The notes: generated by a model not told the origin, from the letters alone. DNA of 64,000 nt from Desulfovibrio gilichinskyi (GCF_900177375.1 NZ_FWZU01000002.1:682001-746000), one strand, 5' to 3'; positions 8,296 to 17,604 are shown, numbered from the stretch's first letter. Numbers and translations are program-made.

Positions 8296-9384
8296 TTATT
8301 TTTGAAAACCTTTAGATTCTAACAATTCAATATAAATATTACCCAGTTCGGCTGCAATGTCTTGCGCGCGGAATAGCTCGGATGCCTTGGCTCTGCCGTT
8401 TTCACCCATTTCGCGAGCTTCCTGCGGATGGGTTAAAAGAAATTTAACCGCCTCTGCATATTCTTGAATATCGTTTGCAATCAACCCTGTTTTTCCGTGA
8501 TCAACAAGTTCCAGCTGTGCGTTGTCGCGTAACTCTTTGCTCGGATGAGTTATGACAGGCAGTCCGGCAGCCATTGCTTCCGCTATGACAAGACCGAAAG
8601 ATTCTCCTGTATCATTTGCATGGGCTAGAAAAGATATGGAGTTAAAAAAATCAGAGAGCTCTTTATCTGTAAGAATTGGGTGTAAAAAGTTAACGTATTT
8701 CTCAAAGTCGTGCTCTTTGACAAATCTTTTAGCTTCGGGAATTCCGCCTATAATATTATAAGTAAAGGGTGCGATATCATTATTTTTAATCATTTGGTGT
8801 AAACTCGGTAGTATCCCAAGGGCAAGAGTAGACCATTTTCCTGGGTCAGCTCTTGAAATTCGACCAAATGTATGCGGTGGAAAATAGCGATCGACAGGGC
8901 TGTTGGCAGCGAAAAAATCTGTATCAACGGGATTATAGAGAACAGAATATTTAGGAGGCAAAGCCGGAATTGAATTAATTTTTTCAAATCTTTGCGCGCA
9001 AAAGCGGGATACAAATAAATGGCGGTCAATGATCTTTCCATCCGGGCTGGGATCATAATGGCCGAAGACATTTGTTTCAACAATGACAGGTATGCTGGCA
9101 AGTTTGAAAGGACGTAGTGAGCCTGATTCAGGCCATCCGGCGCGGTGCAGATGAACTATGTCGGGTTTAAATTTTTCTAGAAGCGGTAAAAGGTCAATCC
9201 CTATGAATGTTTCAATACCGTTTTGACGCAGCAATTTTGCTCTTGGTCCGTTTAATGGAGAGAATACCGCTGCATGAAATTTTTCAGTATCAAGGTTAGT
9301 GACAAATGATTGCATCACCTTTTCTGTGCCTCCAAGTCCAAGTGAGGAGGCTACGTGCAGTACTCGTATTTTTTCTTCTGCCAT
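8296..9384 (-). CDS. Family 4 (GT-B) glycosyltransferase
   Basis: 362 residues. The N-terminal donor-fold start VLHVASSLGLGGTEKVMQSF is typical of GT4 enzymes, and the C-terminal motif ESFGLVIAEAMAAGLPVITH carries the E-x7-E pair that binds the nucleotide sugar. There is no signal or membrane segment, so it is cytosolic. It is coupled to the GT2 gene downstream (one-base gap) and separated from fliS upstream by a terminator-like stem. The adjacent flagellar genes suggest a role in flagellar glycosylation, but a cell-surface polysaccharide cannot be excluded. Confidence 0.88.
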   Translation of the reverse strand: MAEEKIRVLHVASSLGLGGTEKVMQSFVTNLDTEKFHAAVFSPLNGPRAKLLRQNGIETFIGIDLLPLLEKFKPDIVHLHRAGWPESGSLRPFKLASIPVIVETNVFGHYDPSPDGKIIDRHLFVSRFCAQRFEKINSIPALPPKYSVLYNPVDTDFFAANSPVDRYFPPHTFGRISRADPGKWSTLALGILPSLHQMIKNNDIAPFTYNIIGGIPEAKRFVKEHDFEKYVNFLHPILTDKELSDFFNSISFLAHANDTGESFGLVIAEAMAAGLPVITHPSKELRDNAQLELVDHGKTGLIANDIQEYAEAVKFLLTHPQEAREMGENGRAKASELFRAQDIAAELGNIYIELLESKGFQK

Positions 9385-9433
9385 GATCTGAATTAAATGA
9401 CAGATATGAGATGGGATGTAAAGAAATCAGCAT

Positions 9434-9460
9434 AAAAAAGCCTCTGTTTTCAGAGGCTTT
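9434..9460 (-). terminator. Terminator after fliS
   Basis: On the minus strand AAAGCCTCTG-AAAA-CAGAGGCTTTTTT forms a tight 10-bp stem followed by a U run. It lies about 30 bases after the fliS stop and before the GT4 gene, so the glycosyltransferases depend on readthrough or on a promoter in the ~50 bases beyond it. Confidence 0.85.
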
Positions 9461-9490
9461 AATAATTTTGCGGCGGAATCTTTTAATTGT

Positions 9491-10033
9491 CTATCTAGCA
9501 GAACCGTAAGCACTGGCTGCTTTTTTAAGGCGTATAGAATTCGGAGCTGGCATGTTGCCGGAAGCCGTTGGAAGACCGTATCCCGGGCCATTTACAAAGC
9601 TTGCATTAATATTTGTTGAACCACTGGAGGCTGATGACTGTGTCTGCAATGGAGCATCTTGAGCATCCATTTTTGAGATTATTTCTCTATATGCAGAGGA
9701 AATACCATCAATGATTTTGATAACTTCATCAATTTTTTCATTGTCCATCTTTAAATTTGCCTGCAACAATCTTGTGTTGCAATAAATATAAAGCTGGCTC
9801 AGATTTTCAGCAAGAGAACCACCTTTTTCTTTGTTGAGGCTTGCTGTCAGTTCTGAAATAACTTCAATAGCTTTTGAAATAAGAATTCCTTTGGCGGCAT
9901 AGTCTTTTTCGTCAATCTTAATTTTTGCCTGCTTCATGAATTTGATGGCGGCATCATAAAGCATGAGGAGAAGTTCTCCTTTAGAAGTGGTGTGTACCTG
10001 AGTTGAAAGATATGCTTGAGCGGCTTTATGCAT
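9491..10033 (-). CDS. fliS: Flagellar export chaperone FliS
   Basis: 180 residues. The N-terminus (AAQAYLSTQVHTTSKGELLLMLYDAAIKFM) is the FliS signature, followed by the helical bundle that wraps the flagellin C-terminus and keeps it unpolymerised before export. The last ~45 residues (Ser, Asn, Gly, Pro-rich) extend past the usual ~130-residue bundle and are probably disordered. It lies 113 bases downstream of fliD in the same direction and ends at a terminator. A strong GGAGGAG site precedes the ATG. Confidence 0.95.
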   Translation of the reverse strand: MHKAAQAYLSTQVHTTSKGELLLMLYDAAIKFMKQAKIKIDEKDYAAKGILISKAIEVISELTASLNKEKGGSLAENLSQLYIYCNTRLLQANLKMDNEKIDEVIKIIDGISSAYREIISKMDAQDAPLQTQSSASSGSTNINASFVNGPGYGLPTASGNMPAPNSIRLKKAASAYGSAR

Positions 10034-10146
10034 TTGGTGCTCCTCCTGCCATATATATCGACCTACTTTTGTAAAAACCTTAGAGGGAATTTGAATTATT
10101 TTATAAATACTGGAGAACAGTGTGTTTTTAAAGGCTTTTTAAGTTT

Positions 10147-11898
10147 TTAGCTGCTACCGGAACCTAGCTGTTTGATGCTTGATGTCAACTGGGCCTGAAT
10201 GCCCTGATATTTACCCAGCAAAGCGTCAAGTCTTGAATATTTCAATTTCAGGTTCTGTTCAAAAAGGTCAATTCTATTTTCTTCACGCTCAATTTTTTTA
10301 TCAATATTATCCATAATATCATTATAGTTTTCTTCAAGGATATTAAGTGGACCGGTTTTACTGAGAATGTCACTTATTGCTCCGACCATTTCGCCGGCTT
10401 TACCTTCTTTGACACTTACTAGAATTGCATCTGAAGCGTTGTCGTTAGAGTTACCGTAAACTCCGTCAGTATGATTTAGAACTTTCATACCCAAACCTGC
10501 TTCCGGTGTTCCGCCTACCCCTGTAATCTCCCATGTTCCTGCTATCACTGCAGCTGCATGTCCATTGATAGTTGCAGAAACAAGGACGCCACCGGAAACC
10601 TCATACTGAACGTTATATGATCCAGGCTCGGTCGACCCTTCAATGTGAGACATGTACTGAACGTTTGGGGAGTTGCTGGTTCCTTTTTCATGCGCTGCAA
10701 AAATTTCTGCCACAGCATAAGGATCATCTAAAAGAGCCTTACTGAGTTCGTCCATATCAAGTTCAAGAAGACCTGCATTTGCTCCACCTGTATCTGCATT
10801 CGTCAATATTCCCACTTGAGATAGCGATGAATACTTGTCGCCCTTCGTTCCGCCTCCAGCTAAGTCTTCAAACCAGGTAAATCCTTCTCCTTTTGATGCT
10901 GTGATACTTTTAAGTCGCTGTCCTATCAGAAGTTCAACACCGTAGTTACCTGTAAGTATAGAACCTTTTGGTTTTTCAGACGTTGTGTCAACGGCAGTCA
11001 TGTCCTTAATTTTTTGTCTGACTTCATTAATTTGGTCGACAAATTTTTGAACATTTTCTTTGATTTTTTCAGTATCAGTAGTGACACCAAGTTTAAAAGG
11101 AGTGGTAAATATATTACTGGCATTCGCTACACTAGTATCTTTCAGCGTAAATGTTAGCCCGATAATAGCATCATCTATTGTGTTACTTGCTCGTCTCATG
11201 AAATCGCCGGGAGGGAAACCGTCTACATTTATCTCAGCATCTTGAGCCAATTGAGTGCGAGTTAAATCCCCCAGTGCGGGATCAAGTCCAACAAGACTAT
11301 CTACGATAATCATGCTTGCTTGTCCTAAGTCTAAACCGCTTAGTTGCAGGTGTAATGTGGTCCCATCTGAAATTGTTGTGGCTCTTATTCTGTCTTTAGT
11401 ATCAACATGGTTATTAATTAAGTTTATAAACCCTTCCATAGTTGTACCGGCTGGAATATTACTCAGGACAATCGCATCACCTTGATAAGTGAAAGAAAAG
11501 GATCCATTTGAGGAAAAAATAGAGTCTTTAATGCTAGCTACTCCACCGTCGGAGCTGCGAATATCGTTTTGAGCTAGCTTTCTCACAAAGAGATTATGCG
11601 ATGTAACAGTAGCTTCACTGGTTGCTGTAGCCGTGACAGCGTCTTCATTAGAACTTGTAGCAACCTTACTCATGAACTCGTCAATGGTGTCCATGGACTT
11701 AAGTGTTGTCTGTAAAGCTAAAAGAGATGTGTTAAGCTCATGAAATTGATCAACTTTTGAGCTCCAAGATTTCTTCCACTTCTCAAGAGATGTGATTTGG
11801 GTACGTTCAAGTTTAACGAACCCATCAATCATAGCTCCAAAGTCCGTGCCACTACCAAGGCCGGCGAAGCTTATATTTCCTGAAGTTGTATCAGCCAT
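10147..11898 (-). CDS. fliD: Flagellar hook-associated protein 2 (filament cap) FliD
   Basis: 583 residues. It begins with the FliD N-terminal phrase FAGLGSGTDFGAMIDGFVKLER and ends in a coiled-coil segment (IDKKIEREENRIDLFEQNL...) that forms the D0 part. FliD caps the growing filament and promotes flagellin folding. Length is within the family range. The start (MADTTSGNISFAGLGSGTD) has a CGGAG site. It leads a fliD-fliS unit behind a sigma-54-type promoter. Confidence 0.95.
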   Translation of the reverse strand: MADTTSGNISFAGLGSGTDFGAMIDGFVKLERTQITSLEKWKKSWSSKVDQFHELNTSLLALQTTLKSMDTIDEFMSKVATSSNEDAVTATATSEATVTSHNLFVRKLAQNDIRSSDGGVASIKDSIFSSNGSFSFTYQGDAIVLSNIPAGTTMEGFINLINNHVDTKDRIRATTISDGTTLHLQLSGLDLGQASMIIVDSLVGLDPALGDLTRTQLAQDAEINVDGFPPGDFMRRASNTIDDAIIGLTFTLKDTSVANASNIFTTPFKLGVTTDTEKIKENVQKFVDQINEVRQKIKDMTAVDTTSEKPKGSILTGNYGVELLIGQRLKSITASKGEGFTWFEDLAGGGTKGDKYSSLSQVGILTNADTGGANAGLLELDMDELSKALLDDPYAVAEIFAAHEKGTSNSPNVQYMSHIEGSTEPGSYNVQYEVSGGVLVSATINGHAAAVIAGTWEITGVGGTPEAGLGMKVLNHTDGVYGNSNDNASDAILVSVKEGKAGEMVGAISDILSKTGPLNILEENYNDIMDNIDKKIEREENRIDLFEQNLKLKYSRLDALLGKYQGIQAQLTSSIKQLGSGSS

Positions 11899-11946
11899 TT
11901 TAATCTCCGGGAATTAATTTCCCTAATTTTTGTCTTTCGCTTATGG

Positions 11947-11965
11947 CTTGCAAGGGTAGTGCCAA
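11947..11965 (-). promoter_or_regulatory. Sigma-54-type promoter for fliD-fliS
   Basis: The minus strand reads TTGGCAC-TACCC-TTGCAAG. It matches the -24/-12 consensus TGGCAC-N5-TTGCA exactly, with GG and GC at the required spacing, and sits about 50 bases upstream of the fliD start. Sigma-54 control of mid-class flagellar genes is usual in this group. Confidence 0.8.
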
Positions 11966-12007
11966 TTTATTTTATGTTTTTTGGAGATAATTTCGAAATT
12001 AAGTAAT

Positions 12008-12040
12008 AAAAGCCGGACCGAATTTTTCGCTCCGGCTTTT
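12008..12040 (-). terminator. Terminator after flagellin gene
   Basis: On the minus strand AAAAGCCGGA and TCCGGCTTTT pair across a 13-base spacer. The stem lies about 50 bases past the flagellin stop and separates it from the fliD promoter. The U tract is short (four), so strength is moderate. Confidence 0.7.
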
Positions 12041-12086
12041 ACCGTTTGTCTGACTTTTAGCTCAGTGCGTTAGCTATACGGTGAAA

Positions 12087-12971
12087 TTAACCACCGATCA
12101 GATTCATAGCCATTCTTGGCATACTGTTCGCCTGTGACAGCATTGCAACAGCCGACTGAGTCAGAATCTGATTCTTGGTGAACTCAGTCATTTCGGTTGC
12201 TACATCAACATCAGAGATGCGGGATTCCGCAGCCTGAACATTTTCAGCCTGCACGGACAGGTTGGTAATGGTGTTTTCCAACCTGTTCTGCATAGCTCCG
12301 AGGTTAGCACGAATCTTATCCTTGGATATGATTGCGTTATTCAGCTTATCCAGAGAAGCCTGTGCAAGTGCCTGAGTGGATATTGAGTTGTTAGCTGCAA
12401 GTCCAACTCCGAGCGAAGAAGCTGTCGAATTGTTAATGGAAACGTAGTAATAATCTTCTGCAGAATCGTTACCGGTACCAAAGTGAACCTTAACCGGACC
12501 AGTAGATGTGATACCGTTACCGTTGTGCGCAGAATTTGCTCCTGACAGGTTTCCGTTAAGCAGGTGAATGCCGTTAAAGTCAGTTGCGTTAGCAATTCGA
12601 GTGATTTCTGATGCCATTGCCTGATATTCTGAATCGATGATCAGACGCTGGTCAGAGTTGTAGGTACCAGTTGCGGCCTGTGTTGCAAGTTCCTTCATCC
12701 TGATAAGCTTTTCATCGATGACGCCGAGTGCGCCGTCAGCTGTCTGGATCATGGAAATTGCATCGTTAGCGTTACGAATACCCTGGTTAAGAGATTTGAC
12801 GTCTGAGCGCATGAGTTCGCGAATTGCGAGACCTGCAGCATCATCCGCCGCTGTTCCGACACGAAGACCTGAAGACAGGCGACGAGTCGAAACTGCAAGG
12901 CTGTTGTACGACTTCGAAAGATTTCGATTCGCATTCATTGCCATCAAATTGTGGTTAATTACTAAAGCCAT
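12087..12971 (-). CDS. fliC: Flagellin
   Basis: 294 residues. The N-terminal D0/D1 region (MALVINHNLMAMNANRNL, then STRRLSSGLRVGTAADDAAGLA) and the C-terminal D1/D0 region (ESRISDVDVATEMTEFTKNQIL...LSQANSMPRMAMNLIGG) are conserved. The central domain is very short, so the filament surface is minimal. I place the start at MALVINHN because the ATG 12 bases further upstream lies within ATGGAGGAAAAC, which is the ribosome binding site. Expression is probably from the sigma-28-type promoter at 13065-13091. Export needs FliS and FliD, encoded next door. Confidence 0.97.
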   Translation of the reverse strand: MALVINHNLMAMNANRNLSKSYNSLAVSTRRLSSGLRVGTAADDAAGLAIRELMRSDVKSLNQGIRNANDAISMIQTADGALGVIDEKLIRMKELATQAATGTYNSDQRLIIDSEYQAMASEITRIANATDFNGIHLLNGNLSGANSAHNGNGITSTGPVKVHFGTGNDSAEDYYYVSINNSTASSLGVGLAANNSISTQALAQASLDKLNNAIISKDKIRANLGAMQNRLENTITNLSVQAENVQAAESRISDVDVATEMTEFTKNQILTQSAVAMLSQANSMPRMAMNLIGG

Positions 12972-13064
12972 GTTTTCCTCCATGAAGTGATATTGGCGTC
13001 CTTGCCAAAAACATTGCTCTGGAACTTAAGGTTCACAAAGCTATCTGGTCCTTCCGTGCAATTC

Positions 13065-13091
13065 TGATCGGTTGTTCTTATGATTTCTTTA
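13065..13091 (-). promoter_or_regulatory. Sigma-28 (FliA)-type promoter for flagellin
   Basis: The minus strand reads TAAA (13091-13088), a 15-base spacer, then ACCGATCA (13072-13065). This matches the FliA consensus TAAA-N15-GCCGATAA in the key CCGAT core and in spacing. It lies about 95 bases before the flagellin ATG. Confidence 0.75.
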
Positions 13092-13110
13092 GAGTTGTTT
13101 TTGTTTTTTT

Positions 13111-13160
13111 AGTTTAAAAAACAAAAAAAGGATCTCCAATATCCATTGGAAATCCTTTTT
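13111..13160 (-). terminator. Terminator after tsaB
   Basis: On the minus strand AAAAAGGATTTCCAAT and ATTGGAGATCCTTTTT pair (one mismatch), followed by a long U-rich tract. It ends the cdsA-dxr-rseP-tsaB run and isolates it from the flagellin promoter immediately downstream. Confidence 0.85.
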
Positions 13161-13184
13161 GTAAAAAGCATATTTAAGACGATG

Positions 13185-13994
13185 TTAAACTGGTGAAATA
13201 TCCTTTAACATCTTGCGGGCAACTTCTAAAGAGATGCCTAATTTTTTAGTGATAGCTTCAAGATTATCTTCAGCATCAGATCCTCTAAGGTACAGAGGGA
13301 AGGGCATTTTATTACTGAATTCTGCCAAATCAGCACCGGAAAGGATATCGCGAACTGCCGGAGTGTTGAATCTTTCAGGAAGTTTTTTAAGTTGAGGATT
13401 GGCTGCTAAAAATTCGTCAAAAAAAGACTTGTTTTTCAGTAATCCGCTTCCCAGAATGACAGCTTTTTCATGGTTAAAAGATTTAATTATCGAAGCCGCT
13501 TCTTCTACAGACACCGGAAGGACCGGAGTAAGTTCTTTTGGAACACTTCCCCCTTCGGCTAAAGGCTCGAATCCTTGAATATAAACCTTCAGTCTGCGTG
13601 AATGAGTTACAACCCAGATTGGAGCGTCTGTGAACTCAGCAGGGCCGGCAGCAAGCAACGGAAGGTATCCCAGTCCGGCAATCAGTGCGTTGTTACCGGA
13701 AATAATTCCTGCCGCCGCAGAAAAAGTCAGCCGCAGCCCAGTGAAACTGCCCGGGCCTGCGATGCAGGCCAGATGGGTAATCTCTTTTGCTGTAAAGCCG
13801 AAAAGGTCCAAGCTGTTTTTAATGGCCGGAACCATGAAAAAAGCTGATTTACCGGGGACAATTAGAGTTCTTGCGTCGAGAAGTGAGAACTTTTCCTCAG
13901 TTTCTTCGCGTTTGGCAAGAATTATCTGAAGAGCTTCTTCTGTGCCGTCGAGGGCCAGTAAAAGGTCCATTTTATTATTTGAAAGTAGACTCAT
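13185..13994 (-). CDS. tsaB: tRNA threonylcarbamoyladenosine biosynthesis protein TsaB
   Basis: 269 residues, somewhat longer than the usual 220-240. The ASKHA-fold start is LLLALDGTEEALQI, and the family signature AGPGSFTGLRLTFSAAAGI is present. TsaB is the scaffold partner of TsaD in the t6A37 tRNA modification complex in the cytosol. The start follows the rseP stop directly (TAA|ATG), so it is probably translated by coupling. A second in-frame ATG eight codons later (MDLLLALDG) also fits the family N-terminus and could be the true start. It is the last gene of its run. Confidence 0.9.
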   Translation of the reverse strand: MSLLSNNKMDLLLALDGTEEALQIILAKREETEEKFSLLDARTLIVPGKSAFFMVPAIKNSLDLFGFTAKEITHLACIAGPGSFTGLRLTFSAAAGIISGNNALIAGLGYLPLLAAGPAEFTDAPIWVVTHSRRLKVYIQGFEPLAEGGSVPKELTPVLPVSVEEAASIIKSFNHEKAVILGSGLLKNKSFFDEFLAANPQLKKLPERFNTPAVRDILSGADLAEFSNKMPFPLYLRGSDAEDNLEAITKKLGISLEVARKMLKDISPV

Positions 13995-15059
13995 TTATTT
14001 AAACGTTCGGACTAAATCGTTAAAGATAGCAAAAGCCATCAGGGAAAACAGGAAGAGCAGGCCGACACGGGTTGCCGCGCTCTGAAGTTTTTCACTCAGC
14101 GGTCTGCGTAAAACAGTTTCCAGTCCGAAGAATAGCAGGTGTCCACCGTCAAGCACTGGAATCGGCAGTAAGTTAAGCAACCCCAGGTTTATGCTGATGA
14201 AGGCGGTAAACTGAAGCAGTTCAAGTAATCCGCGTTCAGACTGTTGTTTAATGGCTTGCGCTATCATGATCGGCCCGCCGATTGAATCCATCGGCACGAC
14301 TCTTTCAACCATTTTAACAATACTTGTGCAGATCAGTTTTGTTACAACCCACGTCTGTATAACCGCCGCTTTTGCGCCGGATATTCCGCTAAGCTTAACA
14401 GTTTTAGTATTGCCGGAAGCGACAATTCCAACAACAGGGACTCGGATTGTTTCACCGAAAAGATTTTTAAGTTCCTGAACTTGCGGAGTAATTATAATAT
14501 TTTTCTGTTCACCGTTTCTGGATATTATAAAATCAAGGGAATCTGTTTTACTGGTTTGAATGGTTTCAGCAAGATCACTCCAGAACACAATTTTTTTCCC
14601 GTTTATGGAAATTACATTGTCACCAGTTTGAATTCCGGCCTGAAGAGCCGGTCCGTCAGGTTGCAGATTACCCACTTCTGGCGTCATCCCCATCTGACCA
14701 TTAGTCAGAATTATTCCCCAGAAGATTATCCATGCCAGAATAAAGTTGAAAACAGGTCCTGCTGCAACAACAAGCATTCTGTGCCACGGTGGGCGGTTCA
14801 TGAATAGTTGTCCGGAACTGAACTCTGAGTCCTTGTCCATATTTCGTTCCTCTCCGGCAAGGCTTACATAACCTCCGAGAGGAATCAGTGATAATTTGTA
14901 CTCTGTTTTTCCGATTGAAAATCCGGCAAGTTTCGGGCCGAAGCCGAGTGAAAAGGTTTTTACTCCGATTCCGAGCAAACGGGCGACGGCAAAATGACCT
15001 AACTCATGAAAGAAGATTAAACCGCCGAGAACCAGTATGAAATAAAATATCCATGTCAT
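13995..15059 (-). CDS. rseP: Site-2 intramembrane zinc metalloprotease RseP
   Basis: 354 residues with about four membrane segments. The zinc site HELGH is at residues 18-22 in the first segment, and the second zinc motif LLPIPVLDGGH is near residue 305. One PDZ domain (about 110-190, PDGPALQAGIQTGDNVISING) lies between, where E. coli RseP has two. RseP cuts anti-sigma factors and leftover signal peptides in the inner membrane. It sits in the conserved cdsA-dxr-rseP order. Confidence 0.95.
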   Translation of the reverse strand: MTWIFYFILVLGGLIFFHELGHFAVARLLGIGVKTFSLGFGPKLAGFSIGKTEYKLSLIPLGGYVSLAGEERNMDKDSEFSSGQLFMNRPPWHRMLVVAAGPVFNFILAWIIFWGIILTNGQMGMTPEVGNLQPDGPALQAGIQTGDNVISINGKKIVFWSDLAETIQTSKTDSLDFIISRNGEQKNIIITPQVQELKNLFGETIRVPVVGIVASGNTKTVKLSGISGAKAAVIQTWVVTKLICTSIVKMVERVVPMDSIGGPIMIAQAIKQQSERGLLELLQFTAFISINLGLLNLLPIPVLDGGHLLFFGLETVLRRPLSEKLQSAATRVGLLFLFSLMAFAIFNDLVRTFK

Positions 15060-15067
15060 GTTTTGCC

Positions 15068-16270
15068 TTAAGCGATAGAATTCATAACATCGCGTCTGGT
15101 TTTGACGTCAAGTTCCAGAACAGCTCCTGCTTCACTTACGTCGCAGGATGTATGCTGTTCCAGTGCTGAGTCTATTATTGAGGGGATGTCAGTGAATCCG
15201 ATTTTTTCGTGCAAAAAGAGATCAACAGCCACTTCATTGGCCGCGTTCAATACGATAGGGTGGCTTTGTCCTGCGGAGAAAGCTTCAAATGCCAATTTCA
15301 AACAGGGGAAAACCTCAAGGTCAGGTTTTTCAAAAGTCAGAGTCCCTATTTCTGCAAGGTTCAAAGATTTCAAATCAAGAGGAACTACCTTCGGGAAGCA
15401 GATGCTGTATGCAATCGGAATCTGCATGTTAGGAAGACCCAGATGTCCGAGCTGTGAACCGTCAACGTATTCAACAAGTGAATGAATAATACTTTGAGGG
15501 TGCACAACTACATCAATCTGTTCAGGCGGCAGCCCGTATAAATGACAAGCTTCAATAACCTCAAGTCCTTTGTTCATAAGGGTTGCGGAGTCTATGCTGA
15601 TCTTTGCTCCCATATCCCAGTTGGGATGGTTGAGGGCTTGTTCGCGGGTAACATTTTTAAGAAATTCTTTACTTTTACCGCGGAAAGGGCCGCCGGAAGC
15701 TGTAAGAATAAGTCTGCTTACGTCCGATCCGTTATGACCTGCAAGACCCTGAAACAACGCGTTGTGTTCTGAATCGACTGGTAAAATCGTCGCGCCTGTT
15801 GCATGACAGGTGGCCCTGATAATGTGCCCGCCAAGAACCAGTGATTCTTTATTAGCCAAAGCAATCATTTTGCCTTTTTTCGCTGCGGCAAGAGTCGGCT
15901 CGAATCCGGCTGCACCTACAATAGAAGAAAGAACAACATCGACTTCATCAAGTGAAGCTAATGTGACATATGCTTCGGGTCCTGTGAGAATTTCAGGTTT
16001 GTAGTCTGCGGGGAGCAACTGTTTTAATTCTTCAGCTATTTTGTCTGTAAGGACTGCAAGGTATGCAGGGCGGTGCTTGATTGCCTGCTGCGCTAAAAGT
16101 TTAGCGTTTCTGCCGCCTGCAAGAGCTGTTATTTTAAAAAGATCAGGGTGCTGCTCAATTACTTTCAGTGTGCTTGTGCCGATTGATCCAGTGCAGCCCA
16201 GAATAGAAATTGTTCTAGGGAAAGCGGGCAGTTTTGCAGTAGCAGGCCAAGGAGATATGTATGTTTTCAA
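15068..16270 (-). CDS. dxr: 1-deoxy-D-xylulose 5-phosphate reductoisomerase
   Basis: 400 residues. The NADPH motif ISILGCTGSIGTSTL is near residue 22. The metal/substrate motifs PVDSEHNALFQ, ASGGPFRG and NHPNWDMGAKISIDSATLMNKGLEVIEA are all intact. The enzyme makes 2-C-methyl-erythritol 4-phosphate, the committed step of the non-mevalonate isoprenoid pathway, in the cytosol. About 18 residues precede the usual family start. It lies between cdsA and rseP, a common bacterial order. Confidence 0.97.
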   Translation of the reverse strand: MKTYISPWPATAKLPAFPRTISILGCTGSIGTSTLKVIEQHPDLFKITALAGGRNAKLLAQQAIKHRPAYLAVLTDKIAEELKQLLPADYKPEILTGPEAYVTLASLDEVDVVLSSIVGAAGFEPTLAAAKKGKMIALANKESLVLGGHIIRATCHATGATILPVDSEHNALFQGLAGHNGSDVSRLILTASGGPFRGKSKEFLKNVTREQALNHPNWDMGAKISIDSATLMNKGLEVIEACHLYGLPPEQIDVVVHPQSIIHSLVEYVDGSQLGHLGLPNMQIPIAYSICFPKVVPLDLKSLNLAEIGTLTFEKPDLEVFPCLKLAFEAFSAGQSHPIVLNAANEVAVDLFLHEKIGFTDIPSIIDSALEQHTSCDVSEAGAVLELDVKTRRDVMNSIA

Positions 16271-16318
16271 AATTAAAATTCCGTCGTGTTTTGTGAGCTG
16301 AAAATTTTTAAGCTCTGT

Positions 16319-17122
16319 TTAGAAAAAGGCGTGTATCTGTCTTGCCAGAATATACACTGGAAGCGCAAGGACAAGACTGTCTATTCTGTCTAAAACTCCG
16401 CCATGTCCCGGTAGAATTTTTCCCGAATCTTTAACGTCGAGTTTCCGTTTCAGTGCGGATTCAAAAAAGTCTCCCATTTGAGAGGCTATATTTAAAGAAG
16501 CGGCAAGCACTGCCCAGTAAAGAACAGGTGCGTTGCCTAACGCTCTTCCATAAACTGTGCAACAGACAATACAGGCAATAAATCCACCGATTGATCCTGC
16601 CCATGATTTTTTCGGGCTGATGCGTGGCCATATTTTCTTTTTTCCGAAATATGTTCCGGCATAAAATGCGGCAGTATCAGATGCAGACGATGAAAGGAGA
16701 ACAAATAATATTTCCCAACTGGTCATGGATGTTAAAAACTGAAGAGATAAAGGAATATAAATCAGTCCGGAAAAAAGAATCAGGGAATTTTTATATGAAG
16801 CGGTGTCGGGATTTGCACTATAAGAAAAAAGGAATTTGAAATTATAAACCCAAAACAGGGCGAGGAGTAAAATTATAACCCGTGTAGGTGAAGATAAAGA
16901 CGCTGTTAAAACTATTGCAATTCCTGAAATTACGCCGAGTAATTTAGCTATATAGTGTGATTTGTCTTTCCAGAACATGGAATAAAATTCATTGAGAGCA
17001 ACAGCGGCGAAAAGTGTAACTGCACCGATAAGGATATATCCTCCTAAATACAGTGCTGAGAAAAGGGCTAAGACAAGAAGTACCGAGGTTATAATCCGTT
17101 GTTGCAAGGAGCTTAAGGTCAT
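16319..17122 (-). CDS. cdsA: Phosphatidate cytidylyltransferase
   Basis: 267 residues with about seven to eight hydrophobic segments. It carries the family signatures SDTAAFYAGTYFGKKK, SPKKSWAGSIGG and KDSGKILPGHGGVLDRIDSL. It makes CDP-diacylglycerol from phosphatidate and CTP in the inner membrane. It is the first gene of the run here: the uppS gene that often precedes cdsA is not in the 480-base gap upstream. A GAGGA site lies five bases before the ATG. Confidence 0.95.
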   Translation of the reverse strand: MTLSSLQQRIITSVLLVLALFSALYLGGYILIGAVTLFAAVALNEFYSMFWKDKSHYIAKLLGVISGIAIVLTASLSSPTRVIILLLALFWVYNFKFLFSYSANPDTASYKNSLILFSGLIYIPLSLQFLTSMTSWEILFVLLSSSASDTAAFYAGTYFGKKKIWPRISPKKSWAGSIGGFIACIVCCTVYGRALGNAPVLYWAVLAASLNIASQMGDFFESALKRKLDVKDSGKILPGHGGVLDRIDSLVLALPVYILARQIHAFF

Positions 17123-17604
17123 GAAAATCCTCTAATAAAATTTCCAATTAATTCAATCAGGAAATATTACATTTGTATTTTTTTTTATATTATATTTTCT
17201 TCTAACTAGATTTTAATATTTCAAAACAAAATCAGTCAGTGGTTTCTGGTTTAATTTAGGTTTGTTTTGTAAAAAACTGCATAATTATAATTCATTAATA
17301 GTTATCGGGCAACCCGTAGACCCTTCTTTTTTATGATTAGTTAGATCATAACTTGATCCAAGTCTACAGCCGTTAATGGTAAATAATCTGATATCTTGAG
17401 TTGTGAATATAAGACTATACTGCTTCTTTGAATTATTTAAAGAAGGTGTTCTTTATCATAATTAGATTAAGCTGTTCAATCCTGTAATTATTGTGATATC
17501 TTAATTATACTCTTGTATTTTTCTATAGTATAGCAGTATATTTTAATAAAAAAGGTAGAATTGCAAATTCTTATTATACTGGTTGATGTGAACTCGGGGG
17601 AGTT
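17123..17604. other. AT-rich intergenic region between cdsA and the HD-GYP gene
   Basis: About 480 bases separate divergently transcribed genes. The sequence is strongly AT-rich with several TATAAT-like hexamers on both strands (for example minus strand at 17189-17194), but I could not pair any with a good -35 box. No ORF with a ribosome binding site, no stable long hairpin and no repeat array was seen. It presumably holds the two divergent promoters. Confidence 0.5.

Noticed and set aside
12972-12983. An ATG four codons upstream of the flagellin start
   Set aside because: It is part of ATGGAGGAAAAC, which is the ribosome binding site for the MALVINHN start shared by flagellins.
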